From Exiguobacterium sp. AM39-5BH (GTDB lineage: Bacteria; Bacillota; Bacilli; Exiguobacteriales; Exiguobacteriaceae), in assembly GCF_003467445.1 (NCBI RefSeq), contig NZ_QSGS01000005.1, positions 1 through 64,000 of the forward strand: a DNA stretch of 64,000 bases, in the 5' to 3' direction. Made by a program: the position numbers and the translations under genes. The notes under the pieces were generated by a model. The model saw only the letters and a program-made list of their open reading frames with translations, was not told the origin of the DNA and made no database searches. Shown here piece by piece: positions 47,883 through 56,140 of this stretch; position 1 is the stretch's first letter; every line of letters begins with the position of its first letter.

Positions 47883-48047
47883 ATGGGACAGTCAAATTTC
47901 TTATGGATGGGAATCGTCATCGCCATCAGTGCGTTCTTCGTCTGGTTGTTGCAGGATGTGATGCCGTTTTGGATGTTGTCGATCATCCTGCTCTTGTTTG
48001 GAGCCACGGTCGGCAACTTGCAACGGCGCTCTCGAAAAGACACGTAA
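47883..48047 (+). CDS. Small two-helix membrane protein
   Basis: 54 residues with two membrane helices (LWMGIVIAISAFFVWLL and FWMLSIILLLFGATVG) and a basic tail (QRRSRKDT). No family recognised. GAGGTGAAAGAA precedes the ATG. It starts 20 bp after the previous gene. Confidence 0.65.
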   Translation: MGQSNFLWMGIVIAISAFFVWLLQDVMPFWMLSIILLLFGATVGNLQRRSRKDT

Positions 48048-48081
48048 AAAAGCACGTCATCATTCAGATGGCGTGCTTTCT
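48048..48081. terminator. Bidirectional terminator overlapping a gene end
   Basis: AAAGCACGTCAT and ATGGCGTGCTTT hairpin between convergent genes. It overlaps the last codons of the trypsin-like gene. Confidence 0.7.
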
Positions 48082-49301
48082 TCATCTTCAGTTTCAACTG
48101 CAGCCGGTTCGTCTGTGGCTTCTTCGGTCGTGTCATCGGCGACCGGTTTCTCCTTGACGACGGGCGGCGTCTCTTTCTTGTCAGGTTTAGCGGTGGCTTT
48201 CGGCTTGTCTTGTTTCTTGACCGGTGCCGCCTCCGCTTCTTTTTCTTGAACTGCCGGTTGTTCCGGCTCGACCGGTTCGGCCGGTTCGGTCACGGGGACG
48301 TCGGGCTCAGTCGGTTGTTCCGTGACGGGAGGGGTCTCCGGTTCTTCAGCAGGTTGTTCCGGTTCGGCCGGAGGCTCTTCCTCGACCGGTGCCGGTTCTT
48401 CAACTGGAGGCTCGGTCGGTTCCGGTGTGTCTGGTGCTGCCTCAGCTTCCGGTGCTGGTGTCGGTTCGGGCGCGGGTTCCGGTTCAGGCGCTGGAGTGGG
48501 TTCGACCGGGTCCTCGCGTTTCGGGACCGGCGTGATCGGTGCGACCGGTGCGAGTTCAGCGGGCGGCGTACTTCGTTTCGTCGTCGGTGGCGGGGCCGGT
48601 GTGTCCGACTCGAGGAATGACAGCACGTCTTGTTCAAATAAGGCGACCGGGAGCGTCTTCGTCACCAAGTGAATACCGAGCACACGCCCATTGGCCGTGA
48701 CGATCGGGCTGCCGATGGCGCGGTTTGGTAAATCAAATTCGCGGCGATAGCTGTCTTCTTCGAACGTGAGCGTTCCTTCGATTTGCTCATCCGGTGCAAG
48801 TGTCAACACCGATTCCTCCGGTCCGACAATCGCATGACTGAATGAGAACGGGGTCGCTTTCACTTTTTCAATGCGGATGACGGCAATCGCGTCGGTCCGA
48901 CCGACGACAGTACCAGTCACCGTCTTATCCCCGTGTTTCATTGTGACACGAGTGATGCCGGCGACGTTATGGGCCGCCGTCAACACGTCTTGTGGGCTGA
49001 TTAAAAACCCGGAACCCGTGCCAACGGTATACAGGCTATCTTGCAACGTCTCAAGGTCGACAGTGGTGGCACTATCGGCTGAGACCGTGTCTTTCGCGAT
49101 GTTCAATTCGACTTTGTCAGCGAGCGAATCGCTTGATCTCGTGCTGTCGGTAAGATAGGCGTTCGTTAAAAAAGAGATGAATGCAATCAGTGCGATCATG
49201 ATGGGGACAGCAATCCATTTCAAGCGACGTGGGCGATGGCCACACGTCGAACAAACAGAGATTTTCGAGCGGGTCTTCGCTCCGCAGCGTGGACAAGTCA
49301 C
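48060..49301 (-). CDS. Zinc-ribbon, membrane-anchored trypsin-like protein with Pro/Glu tail
   Basis: 413 residues. A cytoplasmic zinc ribbon (CPRCG...CSTCGH, residues 3-21) precedes one membrane helix (about 27-47) and an extracytoplasmic trypsin/HtrA-like fold with GSGFLISPQDVLTAAHNV (His), RTDAIAVIRI (Asp) and AIGSPIVT (candidate Ser). A Pro-Glu-Ala-Thr-rich tail of about 165 residues follows. The serine context lacks the full GNSGGP motif, so activity is uncertain. A GTG at 49301 after GGAAGGTGCC is chosen because it starts directly on the zinc ribbon. Function unknown. Confidence 0.75.
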   Translation of the reverse strand: MTCPRCGAKTRSKISVCSTCGHRPRRLKWIAVPIMIALIAFISFLTNAYLTDSTRSSDSLADKVELNIAKDTVSADSATTVDLETLQDSLYTVGTGSGFLISPQDVLTAAHNVAGITRVTMKHGDKTVTGTVVGRTDAIAVIRIEKVKATPFSFSHAIVGPEESVLTLAPDEQIEGTLTFEEDSYRREFDLPNRAIGSPIVTANGRVLGIHLVTKTLPVALFEQDVLSFLESDTPAPPPTTKRSTPPAELAPVAPITPVPKREDPVEPTPAPEPEPAPEPTPAPEAEAAPDTPEPTEPPVEEPAPVEEEPPAEPEQPAEEPETPPVTEQPTEPDVPVTEPAEPVEPEQPAVQEKEAEAAPVKKQDKPKATAKPDKKETPPVVKEKPVADDTTEEATDEPAAVETEDEESTPSE

Positions 49302-49477
49302 AGGATGGCACCTTCCTTCATAGACATGGTTGATATGCCTATTCCTCATATGCTCAAGGGATAAACAATAATTGACCAGGTTTAGAAGTGAAAATCGGGA
49401 ATTGAATGATGAGCGCCATTTTGAGATGACTAGCATGACTCTAAAACTATGAATCTATGAATACGAGGTGACTTCCC

Positions 49478-49648
49478 TTGATTGTGAGATGTAGCCATTG
49501 CGGGTATGAACAGTTCGTCAAAGACTATAAATTTGACCGTCTCTACCGCAAAGAGTATGAGACGGCGATTCTCGTATTTTGTGACCGTACATGTTGTGAC
49601 TCGTCACAGGTCCCAATCCCGAAAGGATCTATCAAATCCCTGATGTAG
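49478..49648 (+). CDS. 56-residue CxxC zinc-ribbon-like protein
   Basis: A TTG start with GAGGTGA upstream opens 56 codons beginning MIVRCSHCGYEQF and containing a second cysteine group FCDRTCCDS. Two Cys pairs about 28 residues apart suggest a small zinc-binding domain. No family recognised. Alone between a minus-strand gene and the kinase gene. Confidence 0.5.
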   Translation: MIVRCSHCGYEQFVKDYKFDRLYRKEYETAILVFCDRTCCDSSQVPIPKGSIKSLM

Positions 49649-49792
49649 TTAGCTGGATGATCCACTCGTATTGGACACTGAATCTGAATGTGTTCACTCT
49701 GTCCAATGATGGCCACGGGTGAACGAAACGGTCAGCTGACGAGTCGAGCGATATGATATGCTGTTGAAAATGACAGTAGGGAGAGGTTAGAC

Positions 49793-50353
49793 ATGAAGTT
49801 CGTCGTATTATTCGGCCCTCAAGCCGTCGGCAAGATGACGGTCGGGCAAGAACTCGCACGAATCACTGATTTAAAGCTATTCCATAACCATATGACGATT
49901 GATCTCGTCAGCCCGTTCTTCAGTTACGGGACACCGGAAGGACGCCGGCTCGTCCAACTGTTCCGCCACGAACTGTTCGAAGCGGTCGCGAAAAGTGACT
50001 TGGACGGGATGATTTTCACGTTCGTCTGGGCGTTCGACTTGGAAGAGGACTGGGCGTACATCAAACAAGTGACCGATCTGTTCGAGGCGAACGGCGCCGA
50101 CATCTACTACGTCGAGCTCGAGGCGGACATCGAAGAGCGGCTCGTCCGGAACACGACGGAGAACCGATTGACGCATAAGCCGACGAAGCGGGACATCGCC
50201 TGGTCGGAAAGCGAGTTGAAGCAGACGGCGACACTCTACCGCTTGAATTCAAGGGATGGGGAACTCGACGTCGACAATTATTTGCGCATCAACAACACAC
50301 ATCTCGACGCGGCGACGGTCGCCGAACGAATCAAACAACATTTCCAGCTATGA
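49793..50353 (+). CDS. P-loop kinase-like protein
   Basis: 186 residues. Walker A GPQAVGKMT (residues 8-16), a DLVSPFF segment and a lid region with Arg residues (ERLVRNTTENR) fit the small-molecule kinase/shikimate-kinase-like AAA group. Substrate unknown. AGGGAGAGG precedes the ATG. Monocistronic. Confidence 0.8.
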   Translation: MKFVVLFGPQAVGKMTVGQELARITDLKLFHNHMTIDLVSPFFSYGTPEGRRLVQLFRHELFEAVAKSDLDGMIFTFVWAFDLEEDWAYIKQVTDLFEANGADIYYVELEADIEERLVRNTTENRLTHKPTKRDIAWSESELKQTATLYRLNSRDGELDVDNYLRINNTHLDAATVAERIKQHFQL

Positions 50354-50428
50354 CGAAAACGAGTCTATTAGGACATCAATCGCAAACTACAATACCATGG
50401 AAACTCCCTAATCAAAATTCATACCCAT

Positions 50429-50671
50429 TTGGCAAAAGCAAGTCAGTATAATCATTTGAATAAAACCTTTACGAAAAAAGAATTATCACAACGGTGGAAT
50501 GATTTTAACGGCGTCCAAGTCCAAAGAGACTTGTATTCGGCCTTCCTAATCATGAATATTAATGATGATTTACAGACTTACAATGAAGAGAAATGTATCA
50601 GCCGTTTTGAAGAATTCCTTTCGAAACATCACATTGAGATTAAACGTTGTAAAAAAATGAATATTATCTAA
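50429..50671 (+). pseudogene. C-terminal remnant of a TnpB-like transposase
   Basis: A frame with only a TTG start encodes KASQYNHLNKTFTKKELSQR and then QRDLYSAFLIMNINDDLQ. These motifs sit at the C-terminus of IS1341-type transposases with their zinc ribbon degraded. The RuvC part is absent. It lies in a 50.35-51.12 kb stretch without intact genes and is AT-richer than its neighbours, which fits a decayed mobile element. Confidence 0.5.
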
Positions 50672-50969
50672 TAAGTAATAACAGGATGTTGACATGCGTC
50701 CTATGCCATCACAAAACCCTGCTCAGAGGTTTGATGGTGAAAGTCTAATGGAAAAGAGTTAGTCTCCTTCTAAAAAAAGTATTGTCTAGAATCAGTAGCA
50801 AATATTATGCAGAGACGAGAAAATTTCTAAGAGTATGAGTTGTGAGAGTAATTTGGTGTCAGTCGGACGGCTTAACAAGTGCACTCAATCAGATGACGGC
50901 GAAGGGTACTCATCCCTCAGTGAGGACTTGGCGCGTTTGATATTTAGGGAAAAACCGACAGATATAATC

Positions 50970-51093
50970 GTATACGCCGTGTTTCTATATCGAGACGGTG
51001 ACCGAGGACGCCTCTGGACGTACGATTGAATATTCACGGTCCTACTTTAGAGGGGATAAGACGAGCTTCGTCATCGAGCGGAGCTACTCTTGA
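50970..51093 (+). pseudogene. GntR/UTRA regulator remnant (3' end)
   Basis: A short frame ending at 51093 reads IETVTEDASGRTIEYSRSYF and then RGDKTSFVIERSYS, the conserved end of UTRA ligand-binding domains in GntR-family repressors. A neighbouring frame just upstream (SSLSEDLARLIFREKP) also looks UTRA-like, so frameshifts have broken it. The DNA-binding half is missing. The stretch 50672-50960 holds nothing else recognisable. Confidence 0.6.
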
Positions 51094-51121
51094 ACACGCC
51101 ATAGTCTGGCGTGTTTTTTTG
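51093..51121 (+). terminator. Terminator of the lost GntR gene
   Basis: AACACGCC and GGCGTGTT perfect 8-bp stem followed by T7, directly after the remnant stop. Confidence 0.85.
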
Positions 51122-51221
51122 TAGGGATTACAGGAGTTTCACATCCGACAGTCATGGATGCGTCTCATTCATTGAAACGAGAGGATCTATTGCGTACAGT
51201 TAGAAGTAGAAAGGTGGGGGT

Positions 51222-51443
51222 ATGATGTTATTTAAGAAGAAAACAGCAGAAGAAGCGGCAGGGACGAAACGGTTTCAAATCAAGTTGACGGAACAACTGC
51301 CCGAACTCGGACAAATCACCATTCTCGTCGATACGACCACCGGCGTGAACTACATTCAGACGTGGGTCGGGACAGGTGGTGGCATCACACCGCTACTCGA
51401 TGTGAACGGTGATGTTGTCGTCGAGGAAGGGTTCCGACCGTGA
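51222..51443 (+). CDS. DUF6440-like small protein
   Basis: 73 residues with a strand-rich C-terminal half (ILVDTTTGVNYIQTWVGTGG, then ITPLLDVNG) matching the DUF6440 pattern. Function unknown. GAAAGGTGGGGGT precedes tandem ATG codons. It overlaps the acetyltransferase start (TGATG). Confidence 0.75.
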   Translation: MMLFKKKTAEEAAGTKRFQIKLTEQLPELGQITILVDTTTGVNYIQTWVGTGGGITPLLDVNGDVVVEEGFRP

Positions 51444-51976
51444 TGTCACTTAGCACCAACCGTCTGACGTTACGGCGGGTGACAGCGGACGATGCGCCAC
51501 ACCTGTTGGCGTATTTATCAAAACCTGAGGTCGTCCGGCATATGGGGCTCGATCCGTTCACGTCGTTAGAGGATGCGCTCGAAGAGATCGCCTGGTACGA
51601 CTCGATTCTCGAGGCAGGGACGGGTGTCCGCTGGGGGATCACGTTGACCGGGCAAGACGAGGTCATCGGCAGTTGTGGATTTTTAAACGTGTCAGCGAAG
51701 CACCAGCGGGCCGAAATCGGGTTTGAGCTCAGCTCCGATCATTGGGGAAGAGGCATTGCCGGTGAGACGCTCCGTGCGGTCGTTCATCATGGGTTCACAC
51801 AACTCGGGTTCCATCGCATCGAGGCGCTCGTCGAGCCGGCGAATACCGCATCACAACAGCTTCTCGAGCGGGTCGGGTTCACACGGGAAGGATTGCTGCG
51901 GGGGTATGAGTTCACACGCGGAAAGTATGATGATTTGTATATGTATGCATTGCTTGAGACAGACAGCATGACATGA
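51443..51976 (+). CDS. GNAT N-acetyltransferase (RimJ/L-like)
   Basis: 177 residues. The acetyl-CoA fold is seen in RLTLRRVTADDAPHL, the substrate strand GSCGFLNV, the CoA-binding RGIAGETLRAVV region and the motif VEPANTASQQLLERVGF. Similar enzymes acetylate protein N-termini, amino acids or drugs. The ATG at 51443 overlaps the DUF6440 stop; a GTG one codon earlier is also possible. Confidence 0.9.
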   Translation: MSLSTNRLTLRRVTADDAPHLLAYLSKPEVVRHMGLDPFTSLEDALEEIAWYDSILEAGTGVRWGITLTGQDEVIGSCGFLNVSAKHQRAEIGFELSSDHWGRGIAGETLRAVVHHGFTQLGFHRIEALVEPANTASQQLLERVGFTREGLLRGYEFTRGKYDDLYMYALLETDSMT

Positions 51977-51992
51977 TGGAGGGGCGACGTCG

Positions 51993-52697
51993 ATGCAGAT
52001 TATCGAATTCAAGAACGTGAGTCATGGAGACATTTTACATAACGTGACGGGATACTTCCGGCAAGGACGCATCACGACGTTCGTCGGTCCGAGCGGGGCC
52101 GGCAAGACGACGTGCCTGAAACACATCAACGGCCTGTTATCACCGGACGCCGGCGCGATTTACTTCAACGGGGAGAACATCGATTCCATCGACGTTATCG
52201 AGCTGCGGCAACGGATCGGCATGGCGTTCCAAAGCGCGCCGATGATAGACGGGACGGTATACGACAACATGAACTTGCCGAAAGCCATCTTCGGTGAGAC
52301 GCTCGAACGGGAGCGGGCGGCGGCCCTGTTACAGAAAGTCGACTTAGGCGGCATCTCGCTCGACCAACCGATCAAGACGTTGTCGGGCGGGGAACGCAGT
52401 CGTGTCGCCATTGCCCGGACGCTCGTCAACAAGCCGGACGTGCTGTTGTTGGACGAGATCACGGCGAGCCTCGACTATCGGACCGTGAAAGAGATCGAGC
52501 GGTTGATTGTGAGACTACAAAAAGACTTCGGGGTCACCGTCATCTGGATCACGCACGACTTAGATCAGGCCCGCCGTGTCAGTGATGACATGTGGTTCTT
52601 ACGAAACGGGGAATTGATCGAATTCGGTGACGCGACGTTCATCGACGAGTCGGACAATCCGATGATCGGTCGTTTCGTGAGGGGGGAAGAGCTATGA
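51993..52697 (+). CDS. fetA: FetA-like ABC exporter ATPase
   Basis: 234-residue ABC ATPase with Walker A GPSGAGKTT (near residue 34), Q-loop AFQSAP, signature LSGGERSRVAIARTL, Walker B VLLLDEI and the switch His in WITHD. It pairs with the UPF0014/FetB-type permease overlapping by 4 bp. In E. coli FetAB promotes iron export and peroxide resistance; the same role here is inferred. Confidence 0.88.
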   Translation: MQIIEFKNVSHGDILHNVTGYFRQGRITTFVGPSGAGKTTCLKHINGLLSPDAGAIYFNGENIDSIDVIELRQRIGMAFQSAPMIDGTVYDNMNLPKAIFGETLERERAAALLQKVDLGGISLDQPIKTLSGGERSRVAIARTLVNKPDVLLLDEITASLDYRTVKEIERLIVRLQKDFGVTVIWITHDLDQARRVSDDMWFLRNGELIEFGDATFIDESDNPMIGRFVRGEEL

Positions 52698-53467
52698 CGT
52701 TCATCGAACTGATGACCTCATTGATTTTCGTCGCCATCCCGCTCGGTTTGGCGCTATTTTTAAAGCTCGGACTCGAACGCGACATCTTGATCGCGACGGT
52801 GCGGTCGATTGTCCAGTTGCTCATCATCGGCTATATTCTGACGTTCGTCTTCGAGAGCGACAGCCCGGTGTTCATGGTGCTCATGATTCTGTTGATGATT
52901 GGGGCGGCGACGCAGAACATCATCAAGAAAGGAGACGGCATCCCCGGCATCACATGGATGATTCTGCTCACGCTCGTCACGGTCGAGACGCTGACGATGG
53001 GCCTCATGCTCGGACTCGGCATCATCCCGTTCGAGCCGGAGAAAGTCATCCCGATCAGCGGCATGGTCATCGGAAACTGTATGGTATTGTCGCTCCTGTT
53101 CTTGAACAAGTTCAAAGACGAGGTCGAGCGGAGCGATGAAGTGATTGAGCTCATCTTGTCGTTCGGTGGCACACCGAAAGTAGCGATCGAGCGCAGTTTG
53201 AAGAGCGCCATCCGCACGAGCATGATTCCGACCGTCGAGGCGCAGAAGACGATGGGGCTCGTCCAACTACCGGGTATGATGAGCGGTCTCATCATCGGTG
53301 GGGCCGACCCGATGGAGGCGGTGCTCTATCAATTGCTGATCTTGTTCCTCATCTTGACGACCGCGTCGATCTCGGCGGTCATGGTCGGCTATCTCGCGTA
53401 TCCGCGCTTGTTCAACCAAAAACTTCAGTTCGTCGGGTTGACGTATCGAAAGGGGAAAACGACATGA
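52694..53467 (+). CDS. fetB: FetB/UPF0014 family permease
   Basis: 257 residues with seven membrane helices and the conserved loop of the family (FGGTPKVAIERSLKSAIRTS, about residues 156-175, and QLPGMMSGLIIGGADPMEAV). Partner of the FetA-like ATPase. The start overlaps fetA (ATGA) and the end overlaps the VOC gene by 4 bp. Confidence 0.9.
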   Translation: MTFIELMTSLIFVAIPLGLALFLKLGLERDILIATVRSIVQLLIIGYILTFVFESDSPVFMVLMILLMIGAATQNIIKKGDGIPGITWMILLTLVTVETLTMGLMLGLGIIPFEPEKVIPISGMVIGNCMVLSLLFLNKFKDEVERSDEVIELILSFGGTPKVAIERSLKSAIRTSMIPTVEAQKTMGLVQLPGMMSGLIIGGADPMEAVLYQLLILFLILTTASISAVMVGYLAYPRLFNQKLQFVGLTYRKGKTT

Positions 53468-53825
53468 TTCAAGGCATCCATCACGTGCAAATCACGATCC
53501 CGAAAGGGAGGAAGCCCGTGCCCGTTCGTTTTATTGTGGCGTGCTCGGTCTTCAAGAAATCGAGAAACCGACGTCGCTTCAAGGACGGGGCGGGTTTTGG
53601 CTCGAGGTCGGCGACCGTAGCATTCACGTCGGCACCGAGGACGGGTTTGACCGGCTGTCGACGAAAGGACATGTCGCCTATGCCGTGACTGATTTGGCGG
53701 AATGGGGACAGAAGCTTGAGGCGGAAGGGATCGAGCGGCTCACGGGCATCCCGATTCCCGGATTCGACCGGTTCGAGTTCCGCGACCCGTTCGGCAATCG
53801 AGTCGAGATGATTCAAGCCATCTAA
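53464..53825 (+). CDS. VOC/glyoxalase-family protein, frameshifted
   Basis: About 120 residues when repaired. It starts IQGIHHVQITIPKG and, after adding one G in the GGG at 53506-53508, continues EEARARSFYCGVLGLQEIEK. It ends FRDPFGNRVEMIQ, the classic VOC closing motif. Metal-ligand candidates are the His near the start and the Glu in VEMIQ. Substrate unknown. Third gene of the fetAB unit. Confidence 0.85.
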
Positions 53826-53830
53826 ACGGA

Positions 53831-53858
53831 GAGTGCCCATAGTGGGTGCTCTTTTTTT
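53831..53858 (+). terminator. Rho-independent terminator
   Basis: GAGTGCCCA and TGGGTGCTC with G-U pairing, followed by T7. Confidence 0.75.
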
Positions 53859-53861
53859 CGT

Positions 53862-54371
53862 TCAAGAGATGCCGAACAGTTCGATGACAGCTTTCCAATT
53901 GGAAGGATAGGCGTTGCTGCCACTATGCTGGTGCAACAGTTTGCCGTTACGTTTCACGGTGAAGTTCCATTGCGTCCCGTCCATCGTGAAGTACCCTTTT
54001 TCCTCGAATACTTCAGGCCAGCGATGGGAGACGAGTGACACGAATCGCTCATGGACGCGGAAGGCATCGGTTTCGTCGTACCAACCGGAACGTGGAACCG
54101 CTGTAGTCAAGTCGAACTCTTCACGCCAGATGATTTCTCGTTTGACTGCGCCATCTTCAAAAAACGTGAAGGTGGACTCGTTATGGACGCCGAAACCGCC
54201 GACCGTGAATGTGACGGTGATGGTCGGTTTCTTTTTACGGATGGCATCGAGCGGGATGGTCGGCTCGAACGTCAACTTCGCTTCTCGCGACGCTTTGATG
54301 GCGAGCTGCTCTTCCACGGAACGCCTCGGACGAACGGATTGAAGCCATTGTTTTTTTGTGTGTTGACTCAT
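53862..54371 (-). CDS. Unknown cytoplasmic protein
   Basis: 169 residues with no signal or membrane segment. A basic N-terminal helix is followed by a beta-rich domain (TITVTFTVGGFGVHNESTFT, then FFEDG). No family recognised. Start 54371 is preferred because AAAGGAAG then lies at a normal distance; an ATG two codons upstream touches the site. Confidence 0.65.
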   Translation of the reverse strand: MSQHTKKQWLQSVRPRRSVEEQLAIKASREAKLTFEPTIPLDAIRKKKPTITVTFTVGGFGVHNESTFTFFEDGAVKREIIWREEFDLTTAVPRSGWYDETDAFRVHERFVSLVSHRWPEVFEEKGYFTMDGTQWNFTVKRNGKLLHQHSGSNAYPSNWKAVIELFGIS

Positions 54372-54458
54372 GTTCATCTTCCTTTCACCTCATCGGATGG
54401 GTTGATTATAAGCAACATGAGCATGATGGGTATGTACAAAAATGAACCAGGTATGACG

Positions 54459-54490
54459 AAAGGGAGTGTCGACTGGGACACTCCCTTTTA
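54459..54490. terminator. Bidirectional terminator
   Basis: AAAGGGAGTGTC and GACACTCCCTTT perfect 12-bp stem, followed by T on one side and A/C on the other, downstream of the DUF4440-like gene. Confidence 0.85.
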
Positions 54491-54500
54491 ACGTGACGAT

Positions 54501-54854
54501 TTAGTTTCGAGAAGGTGGGACGACTGTACCTTGATGGAACCGCATCTTCCACTCGCCATCAACGTTCACCCAAATCGAACTGCGCAAGGCGATGCGTCCG
54601 CTGGAATGGTCTTCGGTCCGATACGTGGCCAGGACGACTTCGTCTTGAATCGTCTCCAGTGAGAAGTCGGATAAAGTGATGTGAATCTCGCCGAGGTCCA
54701 TCGTGGCGGCATCTTCCGTCCGATATAACATGCGTCCCGAACTGCCGATTTCAAAGAAGTCGTCCGTCAAGAGACGACGCAAGTGCTCAGGCGAGGTGCG
54801 CACTTCAGTCGTCAGTAATGCCCGTTCTTGTCGTTCGATCAAGTCAGCCAACAT
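54501..54854 (-). CDS. DUF4440/SnoaL-like protein
   Basis: 117 residues of the NTF2-like fold: an N-terminal helix (LADLIERQERALLTTEVR), the LLTDDFFEIGSSGR element and closing strands (WVNVDGEWKMRFHQGT). Members bind small ligands; the substrate is unknown. Start 54854 follows GTGAGGAG and overlaps the SMR gene by 11 bp, so it is probably in the TetR/SMR operon. Confidence 0.85.
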   Translation of the reverse strand: MLADLIERQERALLTTEVRTSPEHLRRLLTDDFFEIGSSGRMLYRTEDAATMDLGEIHITLSDFSLETIQDEVVLATYRTEDHSSGRIALRSSIWVNVDGEWKMRFHQGTVVPPSRN

Positions 54855-55184
54855 GTGGTTGCTCCTCACGTTTTCCAAAGTTCATGATGATAACGCCGAG
54901 CACGATGACAATCAGGCCGATGCTGTTCAAGGTCGACAGCACTTCACCGTACACGAACACCCCAATCAGCCCGGTCGCGACCGTGCCGAGCCCGGCCCAG
55001 ACGCTATAGGCAATGCTGAGGGGGATGGTCTTCAAGACGATGCCCATCAACGTGAACGAGATGGCGAAGCTGATTAAGAGAACAAGACTCGGGAACAGAT
55101 TGGTAAATCCGTCCGACAGCTTCAACATCGACGTTCCGAGCACTTCGAATGCAATCGATACGAGTAAGATCCCTAGGCTTTCAT
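54844..55184 (-). CDS. SMR-family efflux subunit, frameshifted at its start
   Basis: About 113 residues with four membrane helices. The reading LGTSMLKLSDGF, then YSVWAGLGTVATGLIGVFVYGE matches small multidrug resistance proteins. The N-terminus is out of frame: the ATG at 55184 after GAGGAGGG reads into a TAG. Adding one A in the run at 55179-55181 gives MKSLGILLVSIAFEVLGTS with the membrane-embedded Glu kept (Glu14). Probably forms a heteromer with the next SMR subunit. Confidence 0.88.
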
Positions 55185-55195
55185 GATTTCCCTCC

Positions 55196-55504
55196 TCACA
55201 GTTTCATCAAGACGAGCCCGACAATGACAAGCGCGATGCCGACGACAGTCTGAATCCGGACTCGTTCCTTGAAGACGAGGAAGCCAATCAGCGCCGTCGC
55301 GGCCGTGCCGACCCCACTCCAAAACGCATAGGCGAAGCTGAGCGGGATGGAGAGCAGGGCGAGCGACAACAAATAAAATGCAACTACATAACCGAACGCG
55401 ACTCCGAGGACGGGCAGGCGGCTCGAAGACGTCGCATTCAGTTTCAACATGCTTGAGCCGAACAGCTCGGAGACGATGGCCCCGACGAGATAGACGAAGC
55501 CCAT
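55196..55504 (-). CDS. SMR-family efflux subunit
   Basis: 102 residues with four membrane helices. The essential Glu lies in GAIVSELFGSSMLK (near residue 13) and the signature in FAYAFWSGVGTAATALIGF. Paired SMR subunits exchange protons for cationic drugs or guanidinium-type compounds. Gene order TetR-SMR-SMR resembles the B. subtilis yvdT-yvdS-yvdR arrangement. Start 55504 lies just after the TetR stop. Confidence 0.92.
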   Translation of the reverse strand: MGFVYLVGAIVSELFGSSMLKLNATSSSRLPVLGVAFGYVVAFYLLSLALLSIPLSFAYAFWSGVGTAATALIGFLVFKERVRIQTVVGIALVIVGLVLMKL

Positions 55505-55505
55505 C

Positions 55506-56033
55506 TTACGTGTCGCCTTTCGATAACGCATCGCACTTTTGTCGGATGATGCGGGCGGCCCGGTCTTTGAACGCAGCGCTATAGCCGTATGTCAACGCGA
55601 ACCAAAACCCGTCACAGAGCAGTCGAAGCTCGAGCACACGATCGGCGTCAGGGCCGTCCGCGGCGAATTGTTCATCCCAACGTTTGGCGGCATCAGTCCA
55701 AAGCTTTCCGCTCGCATCTTCTTGGGAGGAGATGAAGACGGCAATCAAGTCGGCATCGCCTTCGCTATAATCAAGCGTCGCGAGGGCGTAGGCGCGTGTG
55801 AACGGATAAAGCCCTTGCATCTCAGCCTGATGATGGGCGATCCGATTTTCAAATTTATCGAGCGCCATTTTATTCATCTGTTGCAGCAAATTGGCCTTGC
55901 TTTCAAAGTGATACAGGATCCCGCCTTTCGTGATGCCGGCACGTTTGGCCAAGTGCTCCATCGACAGTTGTTGGATGCCCTCGGTTTGAATGATATGGGC
56001 GGCAGTCCGCAGTAACAGTTGTTTCTTGCTCAT
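55506..56033 (-). CDS. TetR-family repressor of the SMR operon
   Basis: 175 residues. The N-terminal helix-turn-helix (AHIIQTEGIQQLSMEHLAKR, AGITKGGILYHF, residues 12-44) is followed by a helical ligand domain (DUF/TetR_C type). It heads the operon with the two SMR genes and sits beside a perfect palindrome, so autoregulation with drug-induced release is likely. GAGGAGGAAACAC precedes the ATG at 56033. Confidence 0.93.
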   Translation of the reverse strand: MSKKQLLLRTAAHIIQTEGIQQLSMEHLAKRAGITKGGILYHFESKANLLQQMNKMALDKFENRIAHHQAEMQGLYPFTRAYALATLDYSEGDADLIAVFISSQEDASGKLWTDAAKRWDEQFAADGPDADRVLELRLLCDGFWFALTYGYSAAFKDRAARIIRQKCDALSKGDT

Positions 56034-56045
56034 GTGTTTCCTCCT

Positions 56046-56071
56046 CACTATACTGAACGGTCAGTATAGTG
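56046..56071. promoter_or_regulatory. TetR operator palindrome
   Basis: CACTATACTGA and TCAGTATAGTG form an 11-bp perfect inverted repeat around ACGG, 13 bp upstream of the tetR start. This is typical TetR-family operator spacing. The TATACT elements inside the arms may also serve as -10 sequences. Confidence 0.88.
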
Positions 56072-56140
56072 AATATATCAGACGGGATACGGGTTGTCGA
56101 GATGAATACATGAATGGGATAATTAGGAAAAGGGGGAGAG

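Noticed and set aside
53541..53825. Separate short VOC protein
   Set aside because: It lacks the N-terminal metal-binding strand, which is supplied by the overlapping upstream frame; the two are one gene with a one-base break.
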